Source: a virus
Reading direction: 5' to 3' (one strand)
Virus record (IMG/VR): IMGVR_UViG_3300032285_002350
Coordinates: 1-32,633 of that record
DNA length: 32,633 bases
Positions 16,168 to 23,099 of this stretch are shown here, in pieces. The translations under genes and the position numbers were made by a program. A model generated the notes under the pieces. It had not been told where the DNA came from. It did no database searches and was given only the letters and a program-made list of their open reading frames with translations. Within the stretch, counting starts at the first letter, position 1; the number at the start of each line of letters is the position of its first letter.

Positions 16168-16957
16168 CTTATGCTGTTATATTTTTGAACCATTTTTTGA
16201 TGTTCCAATTCTGCTTTGCGGTTTTCGTCATGCTGCCAGGCAAGGTAGTTAAAGGATTCTCTGAGACCAAGTTTTGAAGCTCTTGCGATGTCAAGAGGAT
16301 TTTGTCTAGCGAGTGTGAGGAGAGTGAGCCACCATCCTCTTGCAATGTTTGCAACAACTGGTTTGTCTTCTTGATTATCCTCTTCGTCTTTTGATCCGAA
16401 GAGATTGACATAGCTTTTAAAGATGCTTGTGCGGAATGCAAAAAAAAACCTGAAACAGATTTTGCTAATTCAACTGGAGCGTTTAGAAAAAATTCTGAAC
16501 GATGTTTAAATCCTTCGTAATCGTAATCTCCGATTTTATATTTACCGTGAGATTCTCCAATAATTGGACGATATAAAATTGCAAGCATTTCATGCAATCT
16601 ATCATCTGCATTGTTCGAATTAACTATGACATCTAAATCTCCAAACTCACCAATAGTCATTTGATCGAAATCTGCTAGACCATATTCTATGCCATCCATT
16701 TCAAAACGGAAAGTCATTTTATCTGATTGATTAAATGCACGATTAATAATCAGATTTAGATTGAAAGAGATAATTCCCCATTGATCGACTTTAACTTGTT
16801 TTAAAGTTTCTACCGGACAACCTGAAAGTGCTGATACGATTTCAAATTCTGCTTCTGAACCACCTAATAATAAAGCAGTTCTAATGCTATAGTAGTCTTT
16901 AATTTTAATCGGTTCGATTTTATAGGTTTCTCCTTTAACTGTAAATTCAATATTCAT
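16164..16957 (-). CDS. Tail assembly chaperone with probable -1 frameshift at a T9 tract
   Basis: The zero frame (16957 to 16169) encodes 262 aa. Its first ~172 residues look genuine: FTVKGETYKIEPIKIKDYYS, then MTIGEFGDLDVIV, then HEMLAILYRPI. At 16448-16440 the minus strand has GG-T9-G. After this tract the zero frame turns into Ser/Lys/Thr-rich sequence. The -1 frame instead reads VNLFGSKDEEDNQEDKPVV, GWWLTLLTLARQNPLDIA, NYLAWQHDENRKAELE and stops at TGA (16166-16164), overlapping the ATG of the next gene. A 172+92-residue fusion of ~264 aa is therefore the likely functional product. Such frameshifts are known in tail assembly chaperones, which lie upstream of the tape measure and coat it. 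A lost T in the assembly would look the same. Confidence 0.7.
16440..16448 (-). promoter_or_regulatory. T9 slippery tract, probable -1 frameshift or transcriptional slippage site
   Basis: Nine T on the minus strand cover GGT TTT TTT TTG in the zero frame. Moving back one base, or adding one U by polymerase slippage, joins the plausible upstream domain to the plausible -1 frame domain. Removing one T instead would lead to a stop within a few codons. Confidence 0.65.
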
Positions 16958-16958
16958 A

Positions 16959-17363
16959 TTATTGTGATCTGTTTTCTATTTCTTCTTGTAGTGCTTCTTC
17001 TATAGCTCGTTCCAATTCGTCCTGAGCTTGCTCCCAAACTGTTGTTGAGAAGTTCATCCAATATCTTGGTTTGATTCCTCCTTTGCCTTTACCAGGTTTT
17101 GGATCCCATTTTTTAGCGTAGAGATTATCATACGCCACTGATTCATCTTCATCAGACATTGGATCTCGTTCACTCCCAGTACCACGATACAAATAAATTC
17201 CATATTTTGCTCCAATTTGAATACTAATTCCGTCATTACCGTCTGGCACCACTTGAATTGAATCTCTTAAAGCTCCAGTTCTTTTAGGAGCTTGATTTTG
17301 TAAGATAGATTCTAGTTCTCTACAAATCTTATTCAGTGCCTCTGATAAATCTAGTTCTGCCAT
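16959..17363 (-). CDS. HK97 gp10-like neck/tail-completion protein
   Basis: A 134-aa protein with the family's typical N-terminal helix and loop ILQNQAPKRTGALRDSI (residues ~20-36), then a strand-rich part (IQIGAKYGIYLYRGTG) and a C-terminal segment GIKPRYWMNFSTTVWEQ ending in a helix rich in Glu. Members of this family connect head and tail in siphoviruses. Length fits the family (about 110-150 aa). The ATG overlaps the upstream stop by one base (TAATG), and the next gene begins 1 bp after its stop. Confidence 0.75.
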   Translation of the reverse strand: MAELDLSEALNKICRELESILQNQAPKRTGALRDSIQVVPDGNDGISIQIGAKYGIYLYRGTGSERDPMSDEDESVAYDNLYAKKWDPKPGKGKGGIKPRYWMNFSTTVWEQAQDELERAIEEALQEEIENRSQ

Positions 17364-17836
17364 TATGATTTAAATGCAGCATCGCAATTATTAAATGGAT
17401 TCTTAACTTCGAATCGCACTTCTATTGACCAGCCACTTAAATTATTATTAAACGATTCCACAAATGGTCTTGCAACCACTGGTGTTTGTAGTTTCACATC
17501 TACTTCTTCCCATGTAGTCATACGAATACGACTCAGCAAGTCCTGTAGTATCATGAAAGTCGTGTTCAACTGATCCTCTTCAACTTGCAGGTCGTAATTC
17601 GTAATATCTTGAACACTTAAAGCAAATGAAAACTCTACTTTCCCAAAGGCATCTAAGTCCGCACGTCTAGGAATTAGCATGACCAGAGGATATTGAGTTG
17701 GATTTTGAGTGTTTGTTTCAACATCTAAATCACTCAATTGGCCAAACGTGAACTGTTTAACATTGAGATGGGAAAGCGAGAGTTCTCTTAAATACTCTAC
17801 CAACGATTTGAACGATGATATTGGACCTGATGCCAT
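17363..17836 (-). CDS. Tail completion/terminator-type protein
   Basis: A 157-aa protein starting MASGPISSFKSLVEYLRELS. The pattern of an N-terminal helix, a strand pair around YPLVMLIPRR, FSFALSVQDIT and a C-terminal beta region (GWSIEVRFEVKNPFNNC) resembles head-tail joining or tail terminator proteins of Bacteroidota siphophages, which stand next to gp10-like genes. The ATG at 17836 is chosen over possible upstream starts, which would run through the promoter-like motif and add a hydrophobic stretch unlike the family. It is the first gene of late unit 1. Confidence 0.65.
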   Translation of the reverse strand: MASGPISSFKSLVEYLRELSLSHLNVKQFTFGQLSDLDVETNTQNPTQYPLVMLIPRRADLDAFGKVEFSFALSVQDITNYDLQVEEDQLNTTFMILQDLLSRIRMTTWEEVDVKLQTPVVARPFVESFNNNLSGWSIEVRFEVKNPFNNCDAAFKS

Positions 17837-17851
17837 ATTCTTGACTTGTTT

Positions 17852-17879
17852 TATCTGAGTATATATGGTATAAAAACTG
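17852..17879 (-). promoter_or_regulatory. Late promoter-like motif, copy B, in a divergent gap
   Basis: On the minus strand: CAGTTTT-N10-ATACTCAGATA, 15 bp upstream of the ATG at 17836, the same distance as copies A and C. It lies in the 51-bp gap between divergent genes (17836 minus, 17888 plus), so the same AT-rich stretch must also hold the plus-strand signal or overlap it. Confidence 0.55.
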
Positions 17880-17887
17880 CCGAAGAA

Positions 17888-18169
17888 ATGGGAAAGAAAG
17901 CCAAAGAGCACCGTAAAAAAGTACAAGCACGTAAACAAAAGTTAATTGCTGAACGTAAAAAGTTCGGAAAGTATCTACAAAGCATGGTAGATGCACAAGC
18001 AAATGCGCAGGTAAGATCTGCTGAGGCGCCCTCACAGAACATCGTGTACGCCAGCACAGGAGATTTTATAGCTAAGAATTATGAATTCATTCAAAAAGAT
18101 CCTAGTACAAATAAAGTAGCCGAATTTTTAGCTGAAAATTCAGGCGTTTCATTTAGTTCTAATGATTGA
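17888..18169 (+). CDS. Small basic protein of unknown function
   Basis: A 93-aa protein. Residues 1-30 are very basic and helical (MGKKAKEHRKKVQARKQKL), and the rest is neutral to acidic (YASTGDFIAKNYEFIQKDPS). The ATG at 17888 is chosen because it follows an A-rich leader, while an earlier TTG at 17846 would place the coding region across the divergent promoter. The basic helix could bind nucleic acid. It overlaps the glycosyltransferase start by 8 bp and opens the plus-strand island. I do not recognise a family. Confidence 0.65.
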   Translation: MGKKAKEHRKKVQARKQKLIAERKKFGKYLQSMVDAQANAQVRSAEAPSQNIVYASTGDFIAKNYEFIQKDPSTNKVAEFLAENSGVSFSSND

Positions 18170-18860
18170 TATAGTAATCTTAAGTTACGCTCATAACGAG
18201 CGCCTAGAAAGGGATACGGATAGATGTTTAACCACTCTGTTCGCATCCGAAAAGAACGCCAAAGACTTATTTATGGTCTATGTCGTGGAATCAGAGCCTG
18301 ACGTGAATTGGAATCACTATCCCAACACTCTAACCCTGATTCCCGACCAACCATATGGCTATCACAAGTTCATGAACTATGGTAGGAGTGCAGGCAGCAG
18401 AGAATTCGTTTGTCTATGCAATTCAGATCTACTATTTCACCCAGGATGGGCTACAGAAATGCTAAATGCAGCTAGTGCACACGAGGAAACTTTAAGTTTT
18501 TCCCCAATTTGCCCGCTAACCCAACCACAATATGGGATTAAACCATACACAGGATTACATTTTGGATACGATGTACGTAAGCACATTAGTGGTTGGTGCA
18601 TCTTTCAACGCCGTAGCATCTACTATCAGATCCACGATTTGGACGAAACGTTCACGCATTGGTTCTGTGATAACGATTATGCCTTAACATTATGGAAGGA
18701 AAAGATCCCTCATATGCTAGTAACCTCTAGTTTAGTCACCCATCATTCTAACAATTTAGGTGCAACTGCTTTAGAAACCCGTACAGAAGAAGAGCTAAAC
18801 ACGCTTACGCACGGGAATAGTCTGCTTTTTAAAGAAAAGTGGCAGAAATACTTTCCATAA
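18162..18860 (+). CDS. Family-2-type (GT-A) glycosyltransferase
   Basis: A 232-aa protein. The N terminus MIDIVILSYAHNERLERDTD is the usual first strand of GT-A enzymes. VYVVESEPD follows, and YGYHKFMNYGRSAGSREFVC (about 65-84) leads into LCNSDLLFHPGWATEM, where Asn87-Ser88-Asp89 replaces the more common DxD metal motif. WFCDNDYALTLWKEKIPH (about 167-184) is the likely acceptor/catalytic region. It would move a sugar from an activated donor to an unknown acceptor, perhaps a host glycan, phage protein or DNA base. Its base composition is more GC-rich than the tail genes. It lacks a membrane segment. It overlaps the small basic gene by 8 bp. Confidence 0.8.
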   Translation: MIDIVILSYAHNERLERDTDRCLTTLFASEKNAKDLFMVYVVESEPDVNWNHYPNTLTLIPDQPYGYHKFMNYGRSAGSREFVCLCNSDLLFHPGWATEMLNAASAHEETLSFSPICPLTQPQYGIKPYTGLHFGYDVRKHISGWCIFQRRSIYYQIHDLDETFTHWFCDNDYALTLWKEKIPHMLVTSSLVTHHSNNLGATALETRTEEELNTLTHGNSLLFKEKWQKYFP

Positions 18861-18887
18861 ACATTTTTTTATTTCGTAGGGTTGCCA

Positions 18888-18895
18888 TACATTTG
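18888..18895 (+). promoter_or_regulatory. Host-type -7 promoter box before the ATPase gene
   Basis: TACATTTG matches the Bacteroidota -7 consensus TAnnTTTG, with a T-rich stretch (18864-18870) at the distance expected for the upstream TTT box. It lies 26 bp after the end of the glycosyltransferase gene. Confidence 0.4.
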
Positions 18896-18913
18896 TCCTA
18901 TAAACAACAAATT

Positions 18914-18967
18914 ATGTCTTACTACGAAATCGTCCGCACTACACCAGGCGGCAAAATTAAAAAATAA
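18914..18967 (+). CDS. Possible 17-residue leader peptide before the ATPase gene
   Basis: ATG-TCT-TAC runs 17 sense codons to TAA: MSYYEIVRTTPGGKIKK. It follows an A-rich leader (TAAACAACAAATT) and stops 4 bp before the ATPase ATG, so ribosomes could reinitiate. It may be a real short gene, a regulatory leader, or chance. No attenuator hairpin was seen. Confidence 0.35.
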   Translation: MSYYEIVRTTPGGKIKK

Positions 18968-18971
18968 TCTT

Positions 18972-19838
18972 ATGGCAAAGTCAAAATCGATCCCGGGTAC
19001 ATTTAATACCGGATTTTTCACAGCACCTATGTTAGCTGCTTATCAAGAAGGTCAAAAGCATCGTATCGGTTTAAAACAAATCGGTAATAAACTTTCTGTT
19101 ACTAACAACAAGGAAACACGTCCACACATTTTTATTTCCGGCGATCCAGGTATAGGAAAATCTTACGAAGTGACAGAAGCATTAAAGAAAAACAAGGTCA
19201 AGCATTATTGTATTTCTGGAAATCTTTCTATGTTTGCTTTCGGTGTTCAGTTAGCAACTATTAATCACTTAGATCCAAAAGGTGTTTCTATTATCTTAGT
19301 CGACGACTGTGACGAGATCTTACGCAACGAAGCTAACATTAATATTATGAAAAATGTTTTAGACGGTGCTAAAACTTTCCATTATCAAAAACATTTAGGT
19401 AGTTTAATTGGTCAGTTAGATCCAGTTCAACAAGCAGCAGTTCAACGTCATCAAAAACCTGGTGTTTCTGGCTTTGTTGTCCCAACTGATCGCATGATTT
19501 TCGTTTTCACTGCTAACGAAGCTTTACCTGAAATCGATGCACCAAATAAAAACAACAAAACTATTCACCTTAAAGCAATAGCTGATAGATGTCGTGTACA
19601 TGATATTAAATTGTCTCCAGAAGAAAAATGGGGCTGGATCACAGATGTTATTGCAAATAGCAATGCAGTAGATATTTCAGTTCCCCGTAAAATAGTCGAA
19701 GAAATTTCTAAGTTCATGTGGGAAAATTGGGACAACTTAAAAAAGAGATCTATTCGTACTGTACAAATGATGGCAGACGATTATCTTAATGATTCTAAAT
19801 CTTATAAAAAATTCTGGGAATCTCAATACGTTAAGTAA
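18972..19838 (+). CDS. AAA+ ATPase
   Basis: A 288-aa P-loop ATPase. It shows Walker A GDPGIGKS (residues 57-64), Walker B IILVDDCDE (107-115), sensor-1-like FTAN (179-182), a possible Arg finger in IADRCR (203-208) and a sensor-2-like KRSIRTV near the C terminus. ATG 18972 is chosen because it follows a leader ORF and starts the compact MAKSKSIPGTFNTGFF region, while an in-frame TTG at 18882 adds unlikely sequence. Such stand-alone phage AAA+ proteins act as loaders or remodelers, and with no other replication ATPase in the window a replication role is possible but not shown. It ends on the start of the next gene (TAATG). Confidence 0.8.
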   Translation: MAKSKSIPGTFNTGFFTAPMLAAYQEGQKHRIGLKQIGNKLSVTNNKETRPHIFISGDPGIGKSYEVTEALKKNKVKHYCISGNLSMFAFGVQLATINHLDPKGVSIILVDDCDEILRNEANINIMKNVLDGAKTFHYQKHLGSLIGQLDPVQQAAVQRHQKPGVSGFVVPTDRMIFVFTANEALPEIDAPNKNNKTIHLKAIADRCRVHDIKLSPEEKWGWITDVIANSNAVDISVPRKIVEEISKFMWENWDNLKKRSIRTVQMMADDYLNDSKSYKKFWESQYVK

Positions 19839-20077
19839 TGGACATACAAAAAATTCTAGACGATTTTGCTAAATCTAAATTTAGATACGTTGGTTGTGTC
19901 GAGGGATTACATTATTCAAAGACAATTGCCCAATACGATTTGCAAGGCAATCTCATTCGCAAATACAATTCTTTTCATTCCTTACGTAAAGAATTAGGTG
20001 TTCCTACAATTAAGATCAAAGAATGTCTTAAGGGTAAACGTACATGTGCTAAAGGATTTATTTGGAAATATGCATAG
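19838..20077 (+). CDS. Standalone NUMOD1-like DNA-binding protein
   Basis: A 79-aa protein. After an N-terminal DIQKILDDF segment it has one module, IAQYDLQGNLIRKYNSFHSL...IKECLKGKRTCAKGFIWKY (residues ~29-78), with the pattern of NUMOD1 modules that bind DNA in homing endonucleases. No nuclease domain is present. It starts in a one-base overlap with the ATPase stop and overlaps its paralogue downstream by 8 bp. DNA binding is inferred from the module. Confidence 0.7.
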   Translation: MDIQKILDDFAKSKFRYVGCVEGLHYSKTIAQYDLQGNLIRKYNSFHSLRKELGVPTIKIKECLKGKRTCAKGFIWKYA

Positions 20078-20591
20078 TCAAGACATACAAAAAATATTAG
20101 ATGGATTTCAAGAAAGTGAAGTAGGAAAAGCTAACGGAACAAAGTTAGCACAAATTGCAATCAGAAGAATAATTTATCAATATGACTTTGATGGAAATTT
20201 GATTAAGATCCATAAATCTTTAGACGAGTGCGGTAAAGCTATGAATTCTAGTAATAGAGGTATACAAAGTGTGATTGATGGTTACGATAATGTGAACAAT
20301 AAACCTGCTTATTCAAAAGGAGGTTTTATTTTTAGAGATAAGCCAACAATCTTTACTGAACAAGAATTAGAAATAATTCGAAAGAATTCTAATTGTGCAG
20401 AAGGCAAACCAGAATTTGGACAATACGATTTGAATTGGAATTTGATTAAGAAATTTAGAAGAACTAACATAGCAGCTTTAGAAGTGTACGGATTAGAAAG
20501 TGCTAGAAAAAGTATCACGTATAGATTACAGGGAACTCAGCCTAATCCTTTCAAAAGCTATAATTGGAAATGGATAGAAGATGAAGAATAA
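20070..20591 (+). CDS. Two-module NUMOD1-like protein, paralogue of the preceding gene
   Basis: A 173-aa protein from ATG 20070 (MHSQDIQKILDGF). Two modules are visible: ~32-87 (IIYQYDFDGNLIKIHKSLDE ... GGFIFRD) and ~111-168 (FGQYDLNWNLIKKF ... YNWKWIED). The N-terminal DIQKILD(D/G)F is shared with the preceding gene even at DNA level (GACATACAAAAAAT in both), which shows a tandem duplication. No HNH or GIY-YIG residues follow. A start further upstream would run through the preceding gene. The next gene overlaps by 11 bp. Confidence 0.7.
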   Translation: MHSQDIQKILDGFQESEVGKANGTKLAQIAIRRIIYQYDFDGNLIKIHKSLDECGKAMNSSNRGIQSVIDGYDNVNNKPAYSKGGFIFRDKPTIFTEQELEIIRKNSNCAEGKPEFGQYDLNWNLIKKFRRTNIAALEVYGLESARKSITYRLQGTQPNPFKSYNWKWIEDEE

Positions 20592-20850
20592 CTTACCACA
20601 TAACTTAGATTGGGAACGACTTTGTTTAAAGCCCGTAGCTGAACGCGACTTGCAAAAGATGTTAGCATCTAGCATCATTCGTTTCGCAGCAGCTACGGCA
20701 ACAGAGATCTCGTTTATGACAGGAACTAGAGTTAAGAAGATAGCTGGCCGTCAGGCCAGGCGCGTTAAAAATGGTTATTGGGAATTCTACGCGAGTGATA
20801 GAGGTTGGGTGACAGTACCGAAAGGATCGCATTATTGGCTACATCCTTAG
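20581..20850 (+). CDS. Small protein of unknown function
   Basis: An 89-aa protein with a helical N-terminal half (DWERLCLKPVAERDLQKMLA, SIIRFAAATATEIS) and a basic middle (KKIAGRQARRVKNG), followed by aromatic GYWEFYASDRGW. The basic middle is compatible with nucleic acid binding, but no family was recognised. It is the last gene of the plus-strand island. It overlaps the NUMOD gene by 11 bp and its end overlaps the convergent large terminase stop by 4 bp. Base composition is more balanced than in the tail genes. Confidence 0.65.
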   Translation: MKNNLPHNLDWERLCLKPVAERDLQKMLASSIIRFAAATATEISFMTGTRVKKIAGRQARRVKNGYWEFYASDRGWVTVPKGSHYWLHP

Positions 20851-22109
20851 CGAAAGAATTCTAATTCACCACCACTGCGCTTACCCGAACCAATAAACGT
20901 GTAAGCAGAAGAACTTCCAATTCCTAATTTAGTACCCACAGCGTACCTCAAAGCATCCAGAATATGGTTATAGTCGTCTACCGGTTTGTCAGTGCCTTCT
21001 CGGTAATAGTAGTTGTCGTACTCAAGTCGGAGATTGAAACTCATAGCATCAGCATGTACCTGATAAGAATTGACTGTGTCAATACCAGCACGAATAGAAT
21101 CCGGACCTTTCACACATGGACGGATATTACGCCAACCCAGTCGGCGCAAAGTCTCAATCGATCTAGGATCAGCGGAGTCAGCTACTATGACGCTGTGCTG
21201 AGGTATCTTCGCCTTCATCATAGCCCGATGCAAGTCATCAATCGTCAGACCAGTCTGGTACAACAACTCCTTCACCCATAACTTCTGCCCACGCTTCTTC
21301 ACTTCGACTAACGCTGTTGGGTCATGAGCAAATCCAAAGTCCAGACCTAGGATAACTTCTGACTCAGGATCTGGTTCGAAATACTGCCAATCCCAATTCT
21401 TGTAGACCTGTCCCTCTCCAACACTTTTCCACTTACCCATAATCGAATGGTCATAGTAGGCCGGATCGATATCCTTCATACGTTCCCATTCCCGCATCTT
21501 GGTAGGATCTAAATGTTCTGCATTGTCATGATAGGTTGTGTGTAGGAACACATGGTCTAACGACCATTTAGGATGTGGTGTACCGTCGGGCAGGTAGAAG
21601 CGCTGAAAAATCCAATGGTTCTTACTGGTCGGGTTAAAGCACAGAAAGATCTTACGCTCCGCTCCTTTAGTTCGGAACGAATCAATTAGCTTCTGGTATT
21701 CATCTTCGCTTGGCATCTCCGTCGCTTCATCTATTAACAAGTGTGTCACGTTGGACAGACCTTTACCTTTGGCTGACATCGAATTCTCAGTCATCTTCAT
21801 GGCGTGGGTAATAATCATATTGCCATTAATCGGATTCTCTATTTCGTCTCCTGTAATGCGAACACGGTCTTTAAGTCCCCACGAACTAATCAGATCTAGA
21901 ATGTCACGGTAGATGGAACTGGAAATACTCTTCTGGGTATACCTGGAAACTACACCACGGAATTTCTCTTCGCCAAACAGTTTGACCAGAAAGTAAGCGG
22001 CAATTTGGGTGGACTTCCCAGATGCTCTGCCACCACTGATAACGAAATAGTTCTTATCATGCTCGTAGAAGATAGGATGGTAAGCGTCAAGGAATTTAAA
22101 TTCGGCCAT
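20847..22109 (-). CDS. terL: Large terminase subunit
   Basis: A 420-aa DNA-packaging motor. ATPase domain: Walker A SGGRASGKST (25-34) and Walker B LLIDEATE (124-131), with a coupling-motif region around LCFNPTSKNHW. Nuclease domain: Asp257 in GLDFGFAHDP, Asp311 in VIVADSADPRS and Asp385 in NHILDALRY, as in RNase H-like terminase nucleases. Length and motifs fit PBSX-type terminases. The gene is clearly richer in GC than the tail genes. It is separated from the small-terminase candidate by a 343-bp noncoding stretch, unusual since these genes normally touch. The start is ATG at 22109. Confidence 0.95.
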   Translation of the reverse strand: MAEFKFLDAYHPIFYEHDKNYFVISGGRASGKSTQIAAYFLVKLFGEEKFRGVVSRYTQKSISSSIYRDILDLISSWGLKDRVRITGDEIENPINGNMIITHAMKMTENSMSAKGKGLSNVTHLLIDEATEMPSEDEYQKLIDSFRTKGAERKIFLCFNPTSKNHWIFQRFYLPDGTPHPKWSLDHVFLHTTYHDNAEHLDPTKMREWERMKDIDPAYYDHSIMGKWKSVGEGQVYKNWDWQYFEPDPESEVILGLDFGFAHDPTALVEVKKRGQKLWVKELLYQTGLTIDDLHRAMMKAKIPQHSVIVADSADPRSIETLRRLGWRNIRPCVKGPDSIRAGIDTVNSYQVHADAMSFNLRLEYDNYYYREGTDKPVDDYNHILDALRYAVGTKLGIGSSSAYTFIGSGKRSGGELEFFR

Positions 22110-22452
22110 AAGCTATGTATGTCTTTGATTATCGGGTGAGTTGCCAAGGAACGGGTTTAGACAACCTAAAAAAAAATTATAACCTGAGGAATTCTTTTGT
22201 CCCACCCTTCCAACCGGACGGGCGGAAAAACCTGGTTTTCTTGGAAATCTCGGTGAGACCATCCCGTTTACAAAGCTGGACGGGATTTACAAATGTTAAT
22301 AACTTCATTTTTTTATTTGACCGTTCCCCCCCCCATCGGGTGGGCATCCCCGATTCATCCCTGGAGGGGCTATGGGGGATTATCCCAGATACCGCGTTAA
22401 AGGACCGTTAACCTTCGGTCAGCTTCGCTTAAACATTTAAACAACTTTTTAA
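22110..22452. other. Noncoding GC-rich stretch between small and large terminase genes
   Basis: This 343-bp stretch has no convincing gene. It contains a 7-bp inverted repeat ATCCCGT/ACGGGAT (22261-22267 and 22280-22286), a C9 run (22326-22334), several G-rich runs (22350-22380), an inverted repeat GACCG/CGGTC (22403-22420) and an inverted, diverged copy of the GC-rich repeat (22250-22266). Position and structure make it a candidate packaging (cos/pac) site or control region for the terminase gene, which must have its promoter or leader here. Confidence 0.55.
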
Positions 22453-22644
22453 CTACCCTTCTGCGGGGGTGCCTTCACCGAGAGAGTCTGGTGGTACCAT
22501 CCCCATCTCCCTCAGATCCCTTAGCTGATTCTCTGAAAGCTGAGGTTTAGGAAGAACAAACGCGGGGGTGCCCTCACCGATTAACTTTGGAATATCCTTG
22601 CTTTCTGGTAATTCTAGGGTAGGTTCCGGGGCGGTCTCACTGAT
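22250..22644. repeat. Cluster of GC-rich repeats around the terminase junction
   Basis: Copies of the type CGGGGGTGCC(C/T)TCACCGA lie at 22463-22481 and 22561-22580, with a weaker copy at 22626-22644 (14 of 19 matches) and a diverged inverted copy at 22250-22266 (13 of 18 matches). Within the small-terminase gene the two best copies encode GEGTPA. A further copy at 2907-2923 is noncoding. Iterated sites inside or next to a small-terminase gene are known places for packaging recognition. Confidence 0.55.
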
Positions 22645-22986
22645 TGATGTTGCTACATTGATCTGTGGTATGTTAGGGAGGTTAATAGTGATGGGCTGGA
22701 ATGCCTGACCATCTGTCCCAGTGATCTCTGTCCTCTGTAAGGATGGCAGGAACCTCTCAGATACCCTTAGCATTAAGTCTGCTGCTTTAATAGGATCTTT
22801 CTTAGCAGCTGCCTCTAACCATGCCTCTAGGTTAGGTAACTGATTAGCTAAAAGCATAGCAAAGGCAGTCTTGATCTGCACATTGATCTCGTTAACACTC
22901 CCTGCAGGGCGTCCATTGGGATTGCCACTCTGCCCAGGCTTGAATCCGGGATTAGGTTTAGGGTTTTTAACTGGTCTTCTTGGCAT
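22453..22986 (-). CDS. Probable small terminase subunit (DUF5681-type N terminus)
   Basis: A 177-aa protein. Residues 12-30 carry the basic PGFKPGQSGNPNGRPAGS signature of DUF5681 proteins, followed by a helical part (VQIKTAFAMLLANQLPNLEA, IKAADLMLRVSERFLPSL). The C-terminal 80 residues are Pro/Glu-rich and hold a repeated GEGTPA (137-142 and 170-175). Such proteins often precede the large terminase and bind DNA in packaging. The repeated C-terminal motif corresponds to the GC-rich DNA repeat. The start is ATG at 22986. Its GC content is higher than in the tail genes. Confidence 0.6.
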   Translation of the reverse strand: MPRRPVKNPKPNPGFKPGQSGNPNGRPAGSVNEINVQIKTAFAMLLANQLPNLEAWLEAAAKKDPIKAADLMLRVSERFLPSLQRTEITGTDGQAFQPITINLPNIPQINVATSISETAPEPTLELPESKDIPKLIGEGTPAFVLPKPQLSENQLRDLREMGMVPPDSLGEGTPAEG

Positions 22987-23099
22987 TTGCGTTGATTATC
23001 TGTTGTATACGGCGGGGGCGAAAACCTTCCCGGCTGCTGAATAGATGGGCTAGGTTCACTCGCTTTTTTTGAATATTATTCAGTGATTGGCCGGGATTG

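Noticed and set aside
17837-17938. N-terminal extension of the tail completion gene giving a hydrophobic leader
   Set aside because: It would cover promoter-like motif B and the divergent gene start; ATG 17836 fits the protein family better.
22115-22411. Open plus-strand frame of 98 codons in the gap between terminase genes
   Set aside because: Its sequence lacks domain-like features, it lies over C9 and G-rich tracts, and no leader or neighbour supports it.
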